The notes under the pieces are model-generated. The model searched no databases, was not told where the DNA came from, and saw only the letters and a program-made list of their open reading frames with translations. A stretch of 64,000 bases of DNA from Streptomyces microflavus (lineage in GTDB: Bacteria > Actinomycetota > Actinomycetes > Streptomycetales > Streptomycetaceae), in the NCBI RefSeq assembly GCF_014650075.1, contig NZ_BMUG01000001.1, forward strand, positions 262,710 to 326,709. Reading direction: 5' to 3'. Positions 1 to 7,667 of this stretch are shown here, in pieces (within the stretch, counting starts at the first letter, position 1; every line of letters starts with the position of its first letter). Made by a program: the position numbers and the translations under genes.

Positions 1-15
1 AGGACTAGCCTCCGT

Positions 16-31
16 CTTGGTCTAGACCAAG
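16..31. promoter_or_regulatory. DasR-type operator (dre site) upstream of LPMO gene
   Basis: A perfect 16-bp palindrome, CTTGGTCTAGACCAAG, has the TGGTCTAGACCA core of DasR-responsive elements. DasR is the GntR-family GlcNAc-responsive regulator of chitin genes in Streptomyces. The site lies about 75 bp before the start of a chitin-active secreted protein, so the context agrees with the call. Binding is inferred, not shown. Confidence 0.8.
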
Positions 32-104
32 TGTGCGAGCCGCCGCCCGGTCCGGACCCGATCCATCTGTCCGCAAGCTCCACCCCTCACCTCAGGAGCA
101 CCAC

Positions 105-695
105 ATGCGCAGAAAGATCACCGCCTTACTCCTCGGCCTCGGCGTCGCCGGGGTCTCCCTGCTGGCCACCTCGGGCAGCGCGCAGAGTCACGGCTACACC
201 GATTCCCCCGTCAGCCGCCAGCAGCTCTGCGGCAACGGGACCGTCCGCAACTGCGGGCAGATCCAGTGGGAGCCGCCGAGCGTCGAAGGCCCCAAGGGGT
301 TCCCGGCCGGCGGCCCCCGTGACGGGCTGATCTGCGCCGGAGGCAACCAGCGCTTCGCCGAGCTGGACGACCCGCGCGGCGGGGCCTGGCCCGCCTCCGC
401 CGTACAGGCCGGGCAGAGCCACACGTTCCGGTGGCGGATCACCGCCCGGCACGCCACGACCGACTTCCGGTACTACGTCACCAAGGACGGCTACAACCCC
501 GCGAAGCCGCTCACGCGCGCCGACCTGGAGCCGCAGCCCTTCCTCACCGTGCCGTTCGGCGGACGGCAGCCGGGCGCCACGGTCACCCATGCGGGCGCCC
601 TGCCGCAGAAGTCCGGCAAGCACCTGATCCTCGGCGTCTGGACCATCTCGGACACCGGCAACGCCTTCTACGCCTGCTCCGACGTCACGTTCTGA
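105..695 (+). CDS. Secreted AA10 lytic polysaccharide monooxygenase (chitin-binding)
   Basis: This 196-residue protein matches the AA10 family of copper monooxygenases, which cleave crystalline chitin or cellulose oxidatively outside the cell. The start at 105 was chosen because an AGGAG ribosome site (94-98) precedes it and because MRRKITALLLGLGVAG then forms a normal signal peptide. Cleavage after ...SGSAQS would expose His29 (HGYTDSP) as the mature N-terminus, the first histidine of the copper brace. The second is probably in WRITARHATTDF. The C-terminal GVWTISDTGNAFYACSDV is typical of the family, and no extra binding module is present. Codon 8 is TTA (126-128), so translation may depend on the bldA tRNA. 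The upstream DasR-type palindrome suggests induction by chitin breakdown products. Chitin is the likelier substrate, but this was not tested. Confidence 0.9.
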   Translation: MRRKITALLLGLGVAGVSLLATSGSAQSHGYTDSPVSRQQLCGNGTVRNCGQIQWEPPSVEGPKGFPAGGPRDGLICAGGNQRFAELDDPRGGAWPASAVQAGQSHTFRWRITARHATTDFRYYVTKDGYNPAKPLTRADLEPQPFLTVPFGGRQPGATVTHAGALPQKSGKHLILGVWTISDTGNAFYACSDVTF

Positions 696-744
696 CCTGA
701 CCGGAAGAGCAGACGCGAACCCGACCGGAGGAGCAGACATGAAG

Positions 745-774
745 AAGGGCCCCGGTCCGAAGACCGGGGCCCTT
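745..774. terminator. Hairpin between LPMO gene and tRNA-His
   Basis: A perfect 13-bp stem (AAGGGCCCCGGTC) closes on a CGAA loop. It lies between the end of the LPMO gene and the 3' end of the oppositely oriented tRNA gene, so it could stop transcription from both sides. It has no long U tract, as is usual in Streptomyces. Confidence 0.75.
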
Positions 775-781
775 CCCTCAG

Positions 782-855
782 GGTGAGTAACGGGACTTGA
801 ACCCGCGACATCCTGGACCACAACCAGGTGCTCTGCCAGCTGAGCTATACCCACC
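782..855 (-). tRNA. tRNA-His (GTG anticodon)
   Basis: Read on the minus strand, the sequence folds as a cloverleaf. The acceptor stem is GTGGGTA with TACTCAC (one G-U pair). The D arm contains AGCTCAGCTGGCAGAGC, and the anticodon stem CCTGG/CCAGG encloses the loop TTGTGGT, with GTG at positions 34-36. The T arm contains GGGTTCGAGTCCC. The extra 5' G opposite a C discriminator is the hallmark of bacterial tRNA-His. CCA is not encoded. Confidence 0.93.
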
Positions 856-974
856 ATGTCGTCCGGTCGTTTCCGACCGGCCGAGAAAAAGTGTACAGGG
901 TCCGGGAGGGTGCTCGCGCCCCCGTTTCCCGGGGCCGGTCCGCGGGCGTCGGAACGCCCTTGACCAGCGGTTTC

Positions 975-1580
975 CTACTGTGTGGCGCGGGTCACCTGGC
1001 GCGCCGCGATCTCCTTGGCGCGCTCCGAGTCCGGGCCGGGCTGCGGTACGAAGACCGCCTCCCGGTAGTAGCGGAGCTCCGTGATGGAGTCACGGATGTC
1101 CGCCAGCGCCCGGTGGTTGCCGTTCTTGTCCGGGCTGTTGAAGTACGCCCGGGGGTACCAGCGCCGGGCCAGCTCCTTGACCGAGGACACGTCCACGATC
1201 CGGTAGTGGAGGTAGCCCTCCAGCTCCCGCATGTCCCGCGCCAGGAAACCGCGGTCGGTGGAGATCGAGTTTCCGCAGAGCGGGGCCTTGCCGGGCTCCT
1301 TCACATGCTCGCGGATGTACGCCAGGACCTGCTCCTCGGCGTCGGCCAGGGTGGTGCCCCCGGCCAGCTCGTCGAGGAGACCCGAGGTGGTGTGCATCTG
1401 CCGCACCACCTCGGGCATGGTCTCCAGCGCCGCGTCCGGCGGGCGGATCACGATGTCCACCCCGTCGCCGAGCACGTTCAACTCCGAGTCGGTGACCAGG
1501 GCGGCCACCTCGATGAGTGCGTCATCCGTCAACGAGAGCCCGGTCATCTCGCAGTCGATCCACACCATGCGGTCGTTCAT
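975..1580 (-). CDS. orn: Oligoribonuclease
   Basis: This 201-residue 3'-5' exoribonuclease of the DEDDh superfamily degrades 2-5 nt RNAs and linear dinucleotides such as pGpG, so it finishes mRNA decay and c-di-GMP turnover. The N-terminal [11 protein letters not shown] supplies the Asp and Glu of motif I, and the length fits Orn. The C-terminal [12 protein letters not shown] carries the motif III His and Asp. The start at 1580 gives the expected N-terminus after GGGTGGGG. The gene begins 10 bp after the adpA stop on the same strand. The adpA-ornA pairing is conserved in Streptomyces, where ornA affects growth and development, so cotranscription is likely. Confidence 0.95.
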   Translation of the reverse strand: MNDRMVWIDCEMTGLSLTDDALIEVAALVTDSELNVLGDGVDIVIRPPDAALETMPEVVRQMHTTSGLLDELAGGTTLADAEEQVLAYIREHVKEPGKAPLCGNSISTDRGFLARDMRELEGYLHYRIVDVSSVKELARRWYPRAYFNSPDKNGNHRALADIRDSITELRYYREAVFVPQPGPDSERAKEIAARQVTRATQ

Positions 1581-1590
1581 GCGCCCCACC

Positions 1591-2793
1591 CTACGGGGCG
1601 CTCCGCTGTCCCGGCAGGGCCGGGCGCCCGGGAACGTACGCGTCAGGGACCGGCAGCGAGTGCTCCGAGGAGCCCGCCGACGCCGATACCGACACCGGTG
1701 TGCCCCTGCGGCCGGACGGCGCACCCTGGCTGGGCACGACCGTCTCCAGCACCGTCGCGGCGCTCTCCGCCACCCCCTGCGGACGACGGGCCCGGTAGGC
1801 GGCCCGGTACGCGGCGGGGGAGGAGCCGAGCTGGCGGCGGAAGTGCCCGCGCAGCGCGACCGGTGAGCGGAAGCCGCAGCGGCCGGCGACCTCGTCGACG
1901 GAGTAGTCGGAGGTCTCCAGCAGCCTCTGTGCCTGAAGCACCCGCTGGGTGATCAGCCACTGGAGCGGTGCGCTCCCCGTGAGCGAGCGGAACCTGCGGT
2001 CGAAGGTCCGCCTGCTCATGTAGGCGCGCGCCGCGAGCGTCTCCACGTCGAACTGCTCGTGCAGATGCTCAAGCGCCCAGGCCACGACCTCGGCGAGCGG
2101 GTCGGAGCCGATCTCTTCAGGTAAAGACCTGTCCAGGTAGCGCTCCTGCCCGCCACTGCGCCGCGGTGGCACGACGAGCCTGCGGGCGAGTGCGCCCGCC
2201 GCCTCGGTGCCGTGGTCGGTGCGGACTATATGGAGGCAGAGATCGATGCCGGCGGCCGTACCGGCGGAGGTGAGCACATCGCCGTCGTCCACGAAGAGTT
2301 CTCGCGGGTCGACGTGCACCGACGGATAGCGCTTGGCCAGCGTCGGTGCGTACATCCAGTGCGTGGTGGCCGGGCGGCCGTCCAGCAGGCCGGCCGCCGC
2401 GAGCACGAAGGCTCCCGTGCACAGGCCGACGATGCGGGCGCCCTCCTCATGGGCGCGCCGCAGCGCGTCCAGTGCCTCGGCGGGCGGCGGCGAGGTGATC
2501 GACCGCCAGGCGGGCACCACGACGGTGCCTGCTCTGCTGATCGCCTCCAAGCCGTACGGCGTGGTCAGTTCGAGTCCACCCGTCGTGCGGAGTGGTCCGT
2601 CCTCGCCGCCGCAGACCAGCAGGCGGTAGCGGGGAACTCCCGCGTCCTGCCGGTCGATTCCGAAAACGGAGAGCGGGATGGAGCTCTCGAAGATAGGGCC
2701 GCCGCTGAAGAGCAGCACGGCAACGACTTCCCGGCGTCGCCGCCCGGTCAGCTTGCGTGCGGCCTCCGTCGCGGTGGCGGAGTCCTGGCTCAT
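1591..2793 (-). CDS. adpA: AdpA, AraC-family central developmental regulator
   Basis: This 400-residue regulator has an N-terminal DJ-1/PfpI-like dimerisation domain (roughly residues 24-205, including the nucleophile-elbow-like [15 protein letters not shown]). A C-terminal AraC double helix-turn-helix follows (about 235-335, [14 protein letters not shown] and [20 protein letters not shown]). Length, architecture and position beside orn match AdpA, the global activator of aerial growth and secondary metabolism (BldH in S. coelicolor). Codon 224, in the linker between the domains, is TTA (2122-2124), the hallmark of bldA-controlled adpA. The tail after the HTH is Ser/Pro-rich and probably disordered. 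About 890 bp of non-coding DNA lies upstream, in keeping with complex promoter control. Confidence 0.95.
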   Translation of the reverse strand: MSQDSATATEAARKLTGRRRREVVAVLLFSGGPIFESSIPLSVFGIDRQDAGVPRYRLLVCGGEDGPLRTTGGLELTTPYGLEAISRAGTVVVPAWRSITSPPPAEALDALRRAHEEGARIVGLCTGAFVLAAAGLLDGRPATTHWMYAPTLAKRYPSVHVDPRELFVDDGDVLTSAGTAAGIDLCLHIVRTDHGTEAAGALARRLVVPPRRSGGQERYLDRSLPEEIGSDPLAEVVAWALEHLHEQFDVETLAARAYMSRRTFDRRFRSLTGSAPLQWLITQRVLQAQRLLETSDYSVDEVAGRCGFRSPVALRGHFRRQLGSSPAAYRAAYRARRPQGVAESAATVLETVVPSQGAPSGRRGTPVSVSASAGSSEHSLPVPDAYVPGRPALPGQRSAP

Positions 2794-3679
2794 GACGCTA
2801 AGCCCCCCTCGGTGTTCGCGTCTCCCTGGTCCTTACGGGCCTGCCGCTCCTGCACGTTTCCCCTCGGTTTCGCACGTTTCCCCAGTCCCCGATTTTCAAG
2901 ATCGAATCTACTGCGTCGCGTGGTCCCGCCGTGACACCTTCCCCCACCGGCGCTATGTCGATAAGGAAACGTGGCGTGAAGCGTTCGATCACGAAGCGTT
3001 TCACCCGCGAAGCGCACAGGGAAGTGCCCTTCACGAACGTGGCCCGTCCGCGTCGGGTGAAAGCGTACCGCGCGGTCTCTTCCTGCCTGGTGGGCGGTAG
3101 GTCCTCCGGCCATTCCGCGAAGGGTTCGGTCCGGATATGAAGTTGGCTGAAAACCAACGGTTGCGTGCGCTGGTTCCAGTCACGCCCGGCGCACAACTTC
3201 CGCCTGACGGCCGCCCCGATGCGCTCCCTCGGCCCGGTGAAGCGTGGCGCGTTCGGGCCGCCGGGGCGGAAAGAGGCGGGCTGCCGGGGTCCGGGCGGCT
3301 CCCGGGCCAATGGCAGCCGGATTACCGACCGGTGGGCGGCAGTCGACGAGAACCGGCGGTACGGGCCGCCGGCCCGGCGCGCGTCGCTCCCGAGTACTCC
3401 GCACGGCCGCCGGGTACCCCGGAAAACAGGGCGGTCACCCTCGTCCGGAGCCTCCGAGGCCCGTGTACGACACAACCGGCATTGCCATCCCGGACCACCT
3501 CGGGCATGCTCCCTCCAACGTCACGCGTGCTTTTGCGGGGGTCTGGGCGGTGGAGGAGTGACGCCGTACCCTTGGGGGTATGGGGTTGGGAAGATGATTC
3601 CCGGACAGAGCTCTCCACCTGCAGACGCACCTCTCGAAACCGCTCCCTCCTCACGAGGACTCTCTTCGCCGAGACACCG
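2794..3679. other. Long non-coding region between adpA and a stress-protein gene
   Basis: I see no convincing gene here. The open frames lack family similarity, good start sites and normal codon bias. The region must hold the divergent promoters of adpA (minus) and the stress protein (plus). An interrupted inverted repeat, GTTGG-N7-CCAAC, lies at 3142-3158. The first few hundred bases upstream of adpA are less GC-rich than the coding DNA. No exact AdpA, BldD or gamma-butyrolactone-receptor site could be assigned by eye. Confidence 0.6.
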
Positions 3680-4201
3680 ATGGCCGGTCACGAAATCCCT
3701 GAACCCGCAGACCGCAAGCAGGTAGCCGACCCCCGGTCGGAGCCGCGGACGGTCGAAGAAGCGCGCCCTGCGTGCGATCCCGCCTTCCGGCACGGAGTCG
3801 TGGTCGGTTTCGACGGCTCCACCTCCAGCGAGCGGGCCCTGGCCTACGCGATCGGCATGGCCGGCAGATCGGGCTCCGGCCTGATCATCGTCCACGTGGC
3901 CAACCGGCTCCCCACGACGGTCTGGGCGGGCTGCGAACCCCCCGTCTTCGTCGACGTCCCCGACCACCGCACCGAGGTCCTCGGCCTGGAGCTGGCCTGC
4001 GCGGACTACCTCTCCGACGTGCCCTGGGTGCTGGTGGAGCGCGGCGGCGACATCTGCCACGAGCTGGAGGAGGTCGGCCGCGAGTATTCCGCCGACGCCA
4101 TCGTCGTCGGCTCCACCCACGGCATCGTCGGCCGCATCTTCGGCTCGGTGGCGGGCCGCCTCGCCCGCCGCGCTCAGCGCCCGGTCATCGTCATCCCCTG
4201 A
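3680..4201 (+). CDS. Universal stress protein (UspA family)
   Basis: This 173-residue protein has a single Usp domain after about 38 polar residues. GVVVGFDGSTSSERAL forms the first strand and Asp-containing loop. The C-terminal IVVGSTHGIVGRIFGSVAGRLARRAQRPVIVIP matches the ATP-binding signature G-2x-G-9x-G-(S/T) in form, so it probably binds a nucleotide. The start at 3680 was chosen as the last ATG that leaves the whole domain. A weak ribosome site is consistent with it, but upstream in-frame starts cannot be excluded. The gene stands alone, divergent from adpA, and is followed by a very strong hairpin. The specific stress role is unknown. Confidence 0.85.
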   Translation: MAGHEIPEPADRKQVADPRSEPRTVEEARPACDPAFRHGVVVGFDGSTSSERALAYAIGMAGRSGSGLIIVHVANRLPTTVWAGCEPPVFVDVPDHRTEVLGLELACADYLSDVPWVLVERGGDICHELEEVGREYSADAIVVGSTHGIVGRIFGSVAGRLARRAQRPVIVIP

Positions 4202-4254
4202 GGACCCGGAAGGTCGTGGGAAGCCCCTGAGGGGCCGCCAGAAGGCCTTGCAGC

Positions 4255-4314
4255 ACAACGAGTCGGGCCCCGGCACCGTCGTTCTCACGACGGTGCCGGG
4301 GCCCGACTCGTTGT
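4255..4314. terminator. 28-bp perfect-stem bidirectional terminator
   Basis: Two 28-bp arms (4255-4282 and 4287-4314) are exact inverted copies around the 4-nt loop TCTC. The hairpin lies between the ends of the converging stress-protein and glmS genes, so it can act on both transcripts. Confidence 0.9.
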
Positions 4315-4330
4315 ACGTCCTGCCGGCCGA

Positions 4331-6160
4331 CTACTCGACCGTGACCGACTTCGCCAGGTTGCGCGGCTTGTCGATGTCCCGGCCCATCGCGAGGGCCGTG
4401 TGGTACGCGAAGAGCTGGAGCGGGATGCCCAGCAGGATCGGGTCCAGCTCGTTCTCGTTCTTCGGTACGACGATGGTGTGGTCCGCCTTCTCCTGGACCT
4501 GGTGCGCGACGGCGAGGATACGGCCGCTGCGCGCCTTGATCTCCTCCATCGCGGCCCGGTTCTTCTCCAGCAGCTCGTCGTCCGGCACGATCGCCACGGT
4601 CGGCATCGCGGGCTCGATCAGCGCGAGCGGCCCGTGCTTCAGCTCGGAGGCCGGGTAGGCCTCGGCGTGGATGTACGAGACCTCCTTCAGCTTCAGCGAG
4701 GCCTCACGGGCCACCGGGTAGCCGCGCACCCGGCCGATGAACATCATCGACTTGGCGTCCGCGTACTCCGCCGCGAGCCGCTTGATCTCGTCCTCGCCCG
4801 CCAGGATCTCGCTGATCTGCCCGGGGAGCTTCCGCAGCCCCTCGATGATCCGCTTGCCGTCGGCGACCGACAGGTCACGGATCCGGCCCAGGTGCAGGGC
4901 GAGCAGCGCGAAGGCGACCACGGTGTTGGTGAAGCACTTGGTGGAGACCACGCAGACCTCCGGGCCCGCGTGGACGTACGTACCGCCGTCGGCCTCCCGG
5001 GCGATCGCGGAGCCGACCACGTTGACCACGCCGAGGACGCGGGCGCCCTTGCGCTTCAGCTCCTGGACGGCGGCCAGCACGTCATACGTCTCGCCCGACT
5101 GGGAGACCGCGACGTACAGGGTGTCGGGGTCCACGACCGGGTTGCGGTAGCGGAACTCGGAGGCCGGCTCGGCGTCGGCGGGGATACGGGCGAGCTCCTC
5201 GATCAGCTGGGCGCCGATCTGGCCCGCGTGGTACGAGGTGCCGCAGCCGAGGATCTTGATCCGGCGCACCCCGCGCGCCTCACGGGCGTCCAGGTTGAGA
5301 CCGCCCAGGTGGACGGTGGAGAACCGGTCGTCGATCCGGCCGCGCAGGACCCGGTCCACGGCGTCGGCCTGCTCGGAGATCTCCTTGTGCATGTACGTGT
5401 CGTGGCCGCCCATGTCGTACGACTCGGCCTCCCACTCCACGGTGGTCGGCGTGGCCGTCGTGGTCGAGCCCTCCGTCGTGTACGTACGGAAGTCGTCGGC
5501 CTTCAGGGTGGCCATCTCGCCGTCGTCCAGCGTGACGACCTGGCGGGTGTGGGCGACCAGGGCGGCGACGTCCGAGGCGACGAACATCTCCTTCTCGCCG
5601 ATGCCGAGGACGACCGGGGAGCCGTTGCGGGCGACCACGATGCGGTCGTTGAAGTCGGCGTGCAGCACGGCGATGCCGTAGGTGCCCTCGACCGAGCGCA
5701 GCGCCTCGCGGACCTTCTCCTCCAGGGTCTCGGCCTGGGCGCGGGCGATCAGGTGGACCAGCACCTCGGTGTCGGTCTCGGAGAGGAAGACGATGCCGTC
5801 CGCGGTGAGCTTGGCGCGCAGCTCGGAGGCGTTGTCGATGATCCCGTTGTGGACGACGGCGACCTTGTTCTCCGCGTCCATGTGCGGGTGGGCGTTCTCG
5901 TCGCTCGGGGCGCCGTGGGTGGCCCAGCGGGTGTGCGCGATGCCGGTGGTGCCGGCGAACCGCTTGGGGACCTTGGCCTCCAGCTCGCGGACCCGGCCCT
6001 TGGCCTTGACCATCTTCAGCGCGCCCGGCTTGCCCGCCGCCGCCTTGCCGGTGATGACGATGCCCGCGGAGTCGTACCCCCGGTACTCCAGCCGCTGCAG
6101 GCCTTCCAGCAGCAGCGGTGCGACATCACGCTTTCCGATATATCCGACGATTCCGCACAT
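4331..6160 (-). CDS. glmS: Glutamine-fructose-6-phosphate aminotransferase (isomerising)
   Basis: This 609-residue enzyme makes glucosamine-6-phosphate from fructose-6-P and glutamine, the entry to peptidoglycan precursors. It begins MCGIVGYIGKRD, so Cys2 is the N-terminal nucleophile of the class II glutaminase domain (about 1-225). Two SIS sugar-isomerase domains follow (about 285-425 and 455-600), and the C-terminus ends in NLAKSVTVE as in other GlmS proteins. The length is normal. It lies in a neighbourhood of amino-sugar genes (hexosaminidase, LPMO). Streptomycetes often carry more than one GlmS, so this copy need not be the only one. No glmS ribozyme-like leader is evident in the short upstream gap. 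Confidence 0.95.
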   Translation of the reverse strand: MCGIVGYIGKRDVAPLLLEGLQRLEYRGYDSAGIVITGKAAAGKPGALKMVKAKGRVRELEAKVPKRFAGTTGIAHTRWATHGAPSDENAHPHMDAENKVAVVHNGIIDNASELRAKLTADGIVFLSETDTEVLVHLIARAQAETLEEKVREALRSVEGTYGIAVLHADFNDRIVVARNGSPVVLGIGEKEMFVASDVAALVAHTRQVVTLDDGEMATLKADDFRTYTTEGSTTTATPTTVEWEAESYDMGGHDTYMHKEISEQADAVDRVLRGRIDDRFSTVHLGGLNLDAREARGVRRIKILGCGTSYHAGQIGAQLIEELARIPADAEPASEFRYRNPVVDPDTLYVAVSQSGETYDVLAAVQELKRKGARVLGVVNVVGSAIAREADGGTYVHAGPEVCVVSTKCFTNTVVAFALLALHLGRIRDLSVADGKRIIEGLRKLPGQISEILAGEDEIKRLAAEYADAKSMMFIGRVRGYPVAREASLKLKEVSYIHAEAYPASELKHGPLALIEPAMPTVAIVPDDELLEKNRAAMEEIKARSGRILAVAHQVQEKADHTIVVPKNENELDPILLGIPLQLFAYHTALAMGRDIDKPRNLAKSVTVE

Positions 6161-6243
6161 GGATTCTCTGCCCCTCCTCGACGTACACGTACACGCATGC
6201 GTTCGGCGCCCCGCACGGGCGCCCGGCTACCGGCCGTGGCCGG

Positions 6244-6519
6244 TCAGCCGTAGACGATGCGGCGCAGCTGGCGGAGCGAGAGCTCCGGCGGCGCCACGGC
6301 GCGGTGCGGCAGCTCGGCCGCGATCCGCTCGAAGATCTCCGTGTTGACCAGGCCGCCGGACTGCAGTTCGCGGTGGCGGCGCCGGACGAAGTCGTCGGTG
6401 CCCTCGTCGAAGTACGCCAGCACGTCGAGGATCACCCGGGCCGCCTCGCCGCGCTGGAGCGCGGTGGAGCGTACGAGGTGATCGATGAGGTCGTCGTGCG
6501 ACGAGCGGCGTTCAAGCAC
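6244..6519 (-). CDS. Small conserved hypothetical protein
   Basis: This 91-residue soluble, mostly helical protein begins at GTG (6519) with MLERRSSHDDLIDHLVR. It is rich in charged residues (FVRRRHRELQSGGLV, ERIAAELPHRAVAPPELSL) and has no signal peptide, membrane segment or metal motif that I recognise. It reads in the same direction as glmS, 83 bp upstream of it, and may be cotranscribed. The ribosome site is weak, so the exact start is uncertain. A perfect 18-bp palindrome lies 41 bp before the start. I do not recognise a function. Confidence 0.65.
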   Translation of the reverse strand: MLERRSSHDDLIDHLVRSTALQRGEAARVILDVLAYFDEGTDDFVRRRHRELQSGGLVNTEIFERIAAELPHRAVAPPELSLRQLRRIVYG

Positions 6520-6559
6520 GCGTCGATATTGCTTGTCGGAGCGCCCTTACGCAAGAAAT

Positions 6560-6577
6560 CTGCCCGATATCGGGCAG
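6560..6577. repeat. Perfect 18-bp palindrome CTGCCCGATATCGGGCAG
   Basis: The palindrome lies between the small hypothetical gene and the end of the upstream DUF4429 gene, both on the minus strand. It has no loop, so it looks more like a dimeric-repressor operator for the downstream gene than like a terminator, though a termination role is possible. Confidence 0.6.
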
Positions 6578-6648
6578 GAGGGGGCTGGAAAGGTGCTCGA
6601 ATCGGTCACATGGATGAGGTGCGGCTCACATTCCGGGTCACATGTGGC

Positions 6649-7536
6649 TCACATCCGGCTCAGGATCGCCTGCTTCGCCGTGCTGAACTCCTCGTCGGTG
6701 AGGACCCCGGCCCGGTGCAGCTCGCCCAGCTCCCGCAGCCGGCGCAGCAGCACGTCGTGATCGTCCGCCGCCGGGACGGAGGCGGGGGCGGGCGTCTTGG
6801 TGAGGGCCGGGGGCCCGGCGGGCGCTTCCACGGCCGCCGTACGGGCCTGCGGCAGCCGGGCCAGGACCGCCGCCGCGACCAGGACCGCCGTGTACTCCTT
6901 CTTGGACAGCCCCCACAGATCCAGGGAGTACGTGTCGTACTTCGGCGGGGCCGGGACCGGGCCCTCCACCGGCTCGAACCGCAGGGAGCCGTTCTCCATG
7001 CCTATCGAGGGCAGCCAGCGCACCCCCGCGATCCGCGACAGCGGGAAGGAGACCGGACCGCCGGCGGTCTTGGCCTCCTCGGCCTTCCAGTTCCAGGTGA
7101 GCCGGACGGTCTCGCCGTCGAAGGACGCCGTGCCGTCGCCGCCCCCGCCGGAGACCGGCAGCGCGGGCCCCGGCAGCAGGAAGCGGTCCACCGGCCCTTC
7201 GGGGACCTGCTCGATCAGCAGCGCGTTGCGGACCTCGTCGACGAAGTACTCCGCCACCCCCGTACGGTCCTTCTCCACGGCCAGGACGTACGGGTCGGAG
7301 CCGTCCTTGAGGCGCCCGTCGGCGGCCCGCAGCACCGGGCAGGCGCCACCGCGCAGCCGGAGCCGCAGCCGGCCGCCCTTGCGGTCCTGCTCGAACGAGA
7401 TGCCCGCCAAGGCCTCGACCGGAACGGCGAGTTCACCCAGTGCCAGCCGGACGGGGTGCGCCTTGCCGCCCGGCACGATGCGTACCGTCTCCCCGTCGAA
7501 CGTCCATGTGCCGTCGCGCTGGATGATTTCTGCCAT
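6649..7536 (-). CDS. DUF4429/SHOCT domain protein
   Basis: This 295-residue cytoplasmic protein appears to contain two DUF4429-like halves. Each starts with a W-F-D-G-E-T-V-R-I/L strand (WTFDGETVRIV near residue 10 and ASFDGETVRLTWNW near 145). It ends with a SHOCT motif, LLRRLRELGELHRAGVLTDEEFSTAKQAILSRM, a short helical module often found at protein ends and thought to aid oligomerisation. A Pro/Ala linker separates the two. The start at 7536 was chosen because it gives the expected N-terminus and length. Upstream open frame would add low-complexity arginine-rich sequence. The function is unknown. It lies divergent from the hexosaminidase gene, with 131 bp between the starts. Confidence 0.8.
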   Translation of the reverse strand: MAEIIQRDGTWTFDGETVRIVPGGKAHPVRLALGELAVPVEALAGISFEQDRKGGRLRLRLRGGACPVLRAADGRLKDGSDPYVLAVEKDRTGVAEYFVDEVRNALLIEQVPEGPVDRFLLPGPALPVSGGGGDGTASFDGETVRLTWNWKAEEAKTAGGPVSFPLSRIAGVRWLPSIGMENGSLRFEPVEGPVPAPPKYDTYSLDLWGLSKKEYTAVLVAAAVLARLPQARTAAVEAPAGPPALTKTPAPASVPAADDHDVLLRRLRELGELHRAGVLTDEEFSTAKQAILSRM

Positions 7537-7667
7537 GCCCGCGATTCTGCCAGCCGGTGGCCGGGGGCGGCCCCCGGTCCTTGACCCGTCCACGGCTCCG
7601 CGATACGCATGGGCGGCGTTCGGTTGCCCGTTGGATCCGCAGGTGGACCCGTCGAAGGGACAGGCTT

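Noticed and set aside
3310..3340. Possible gamma-butyrolactone-receptor (ArpA-type) site near adpA
   Set aside because: Only a partial half-site match (ACCGACCGGT) is seen; not enough to claim.
2798..3475. Minus-strand open frame upstream of adpA
   Set aside because: No family match, poor codon bias and no ribosome site; better seen as the adpA promoter region.
4400..6253. Long plus-strand open frame opposite glmS
   Set aside because: High-GC antisense shadow of glmS with no family features; glmS is complete on the other strand.
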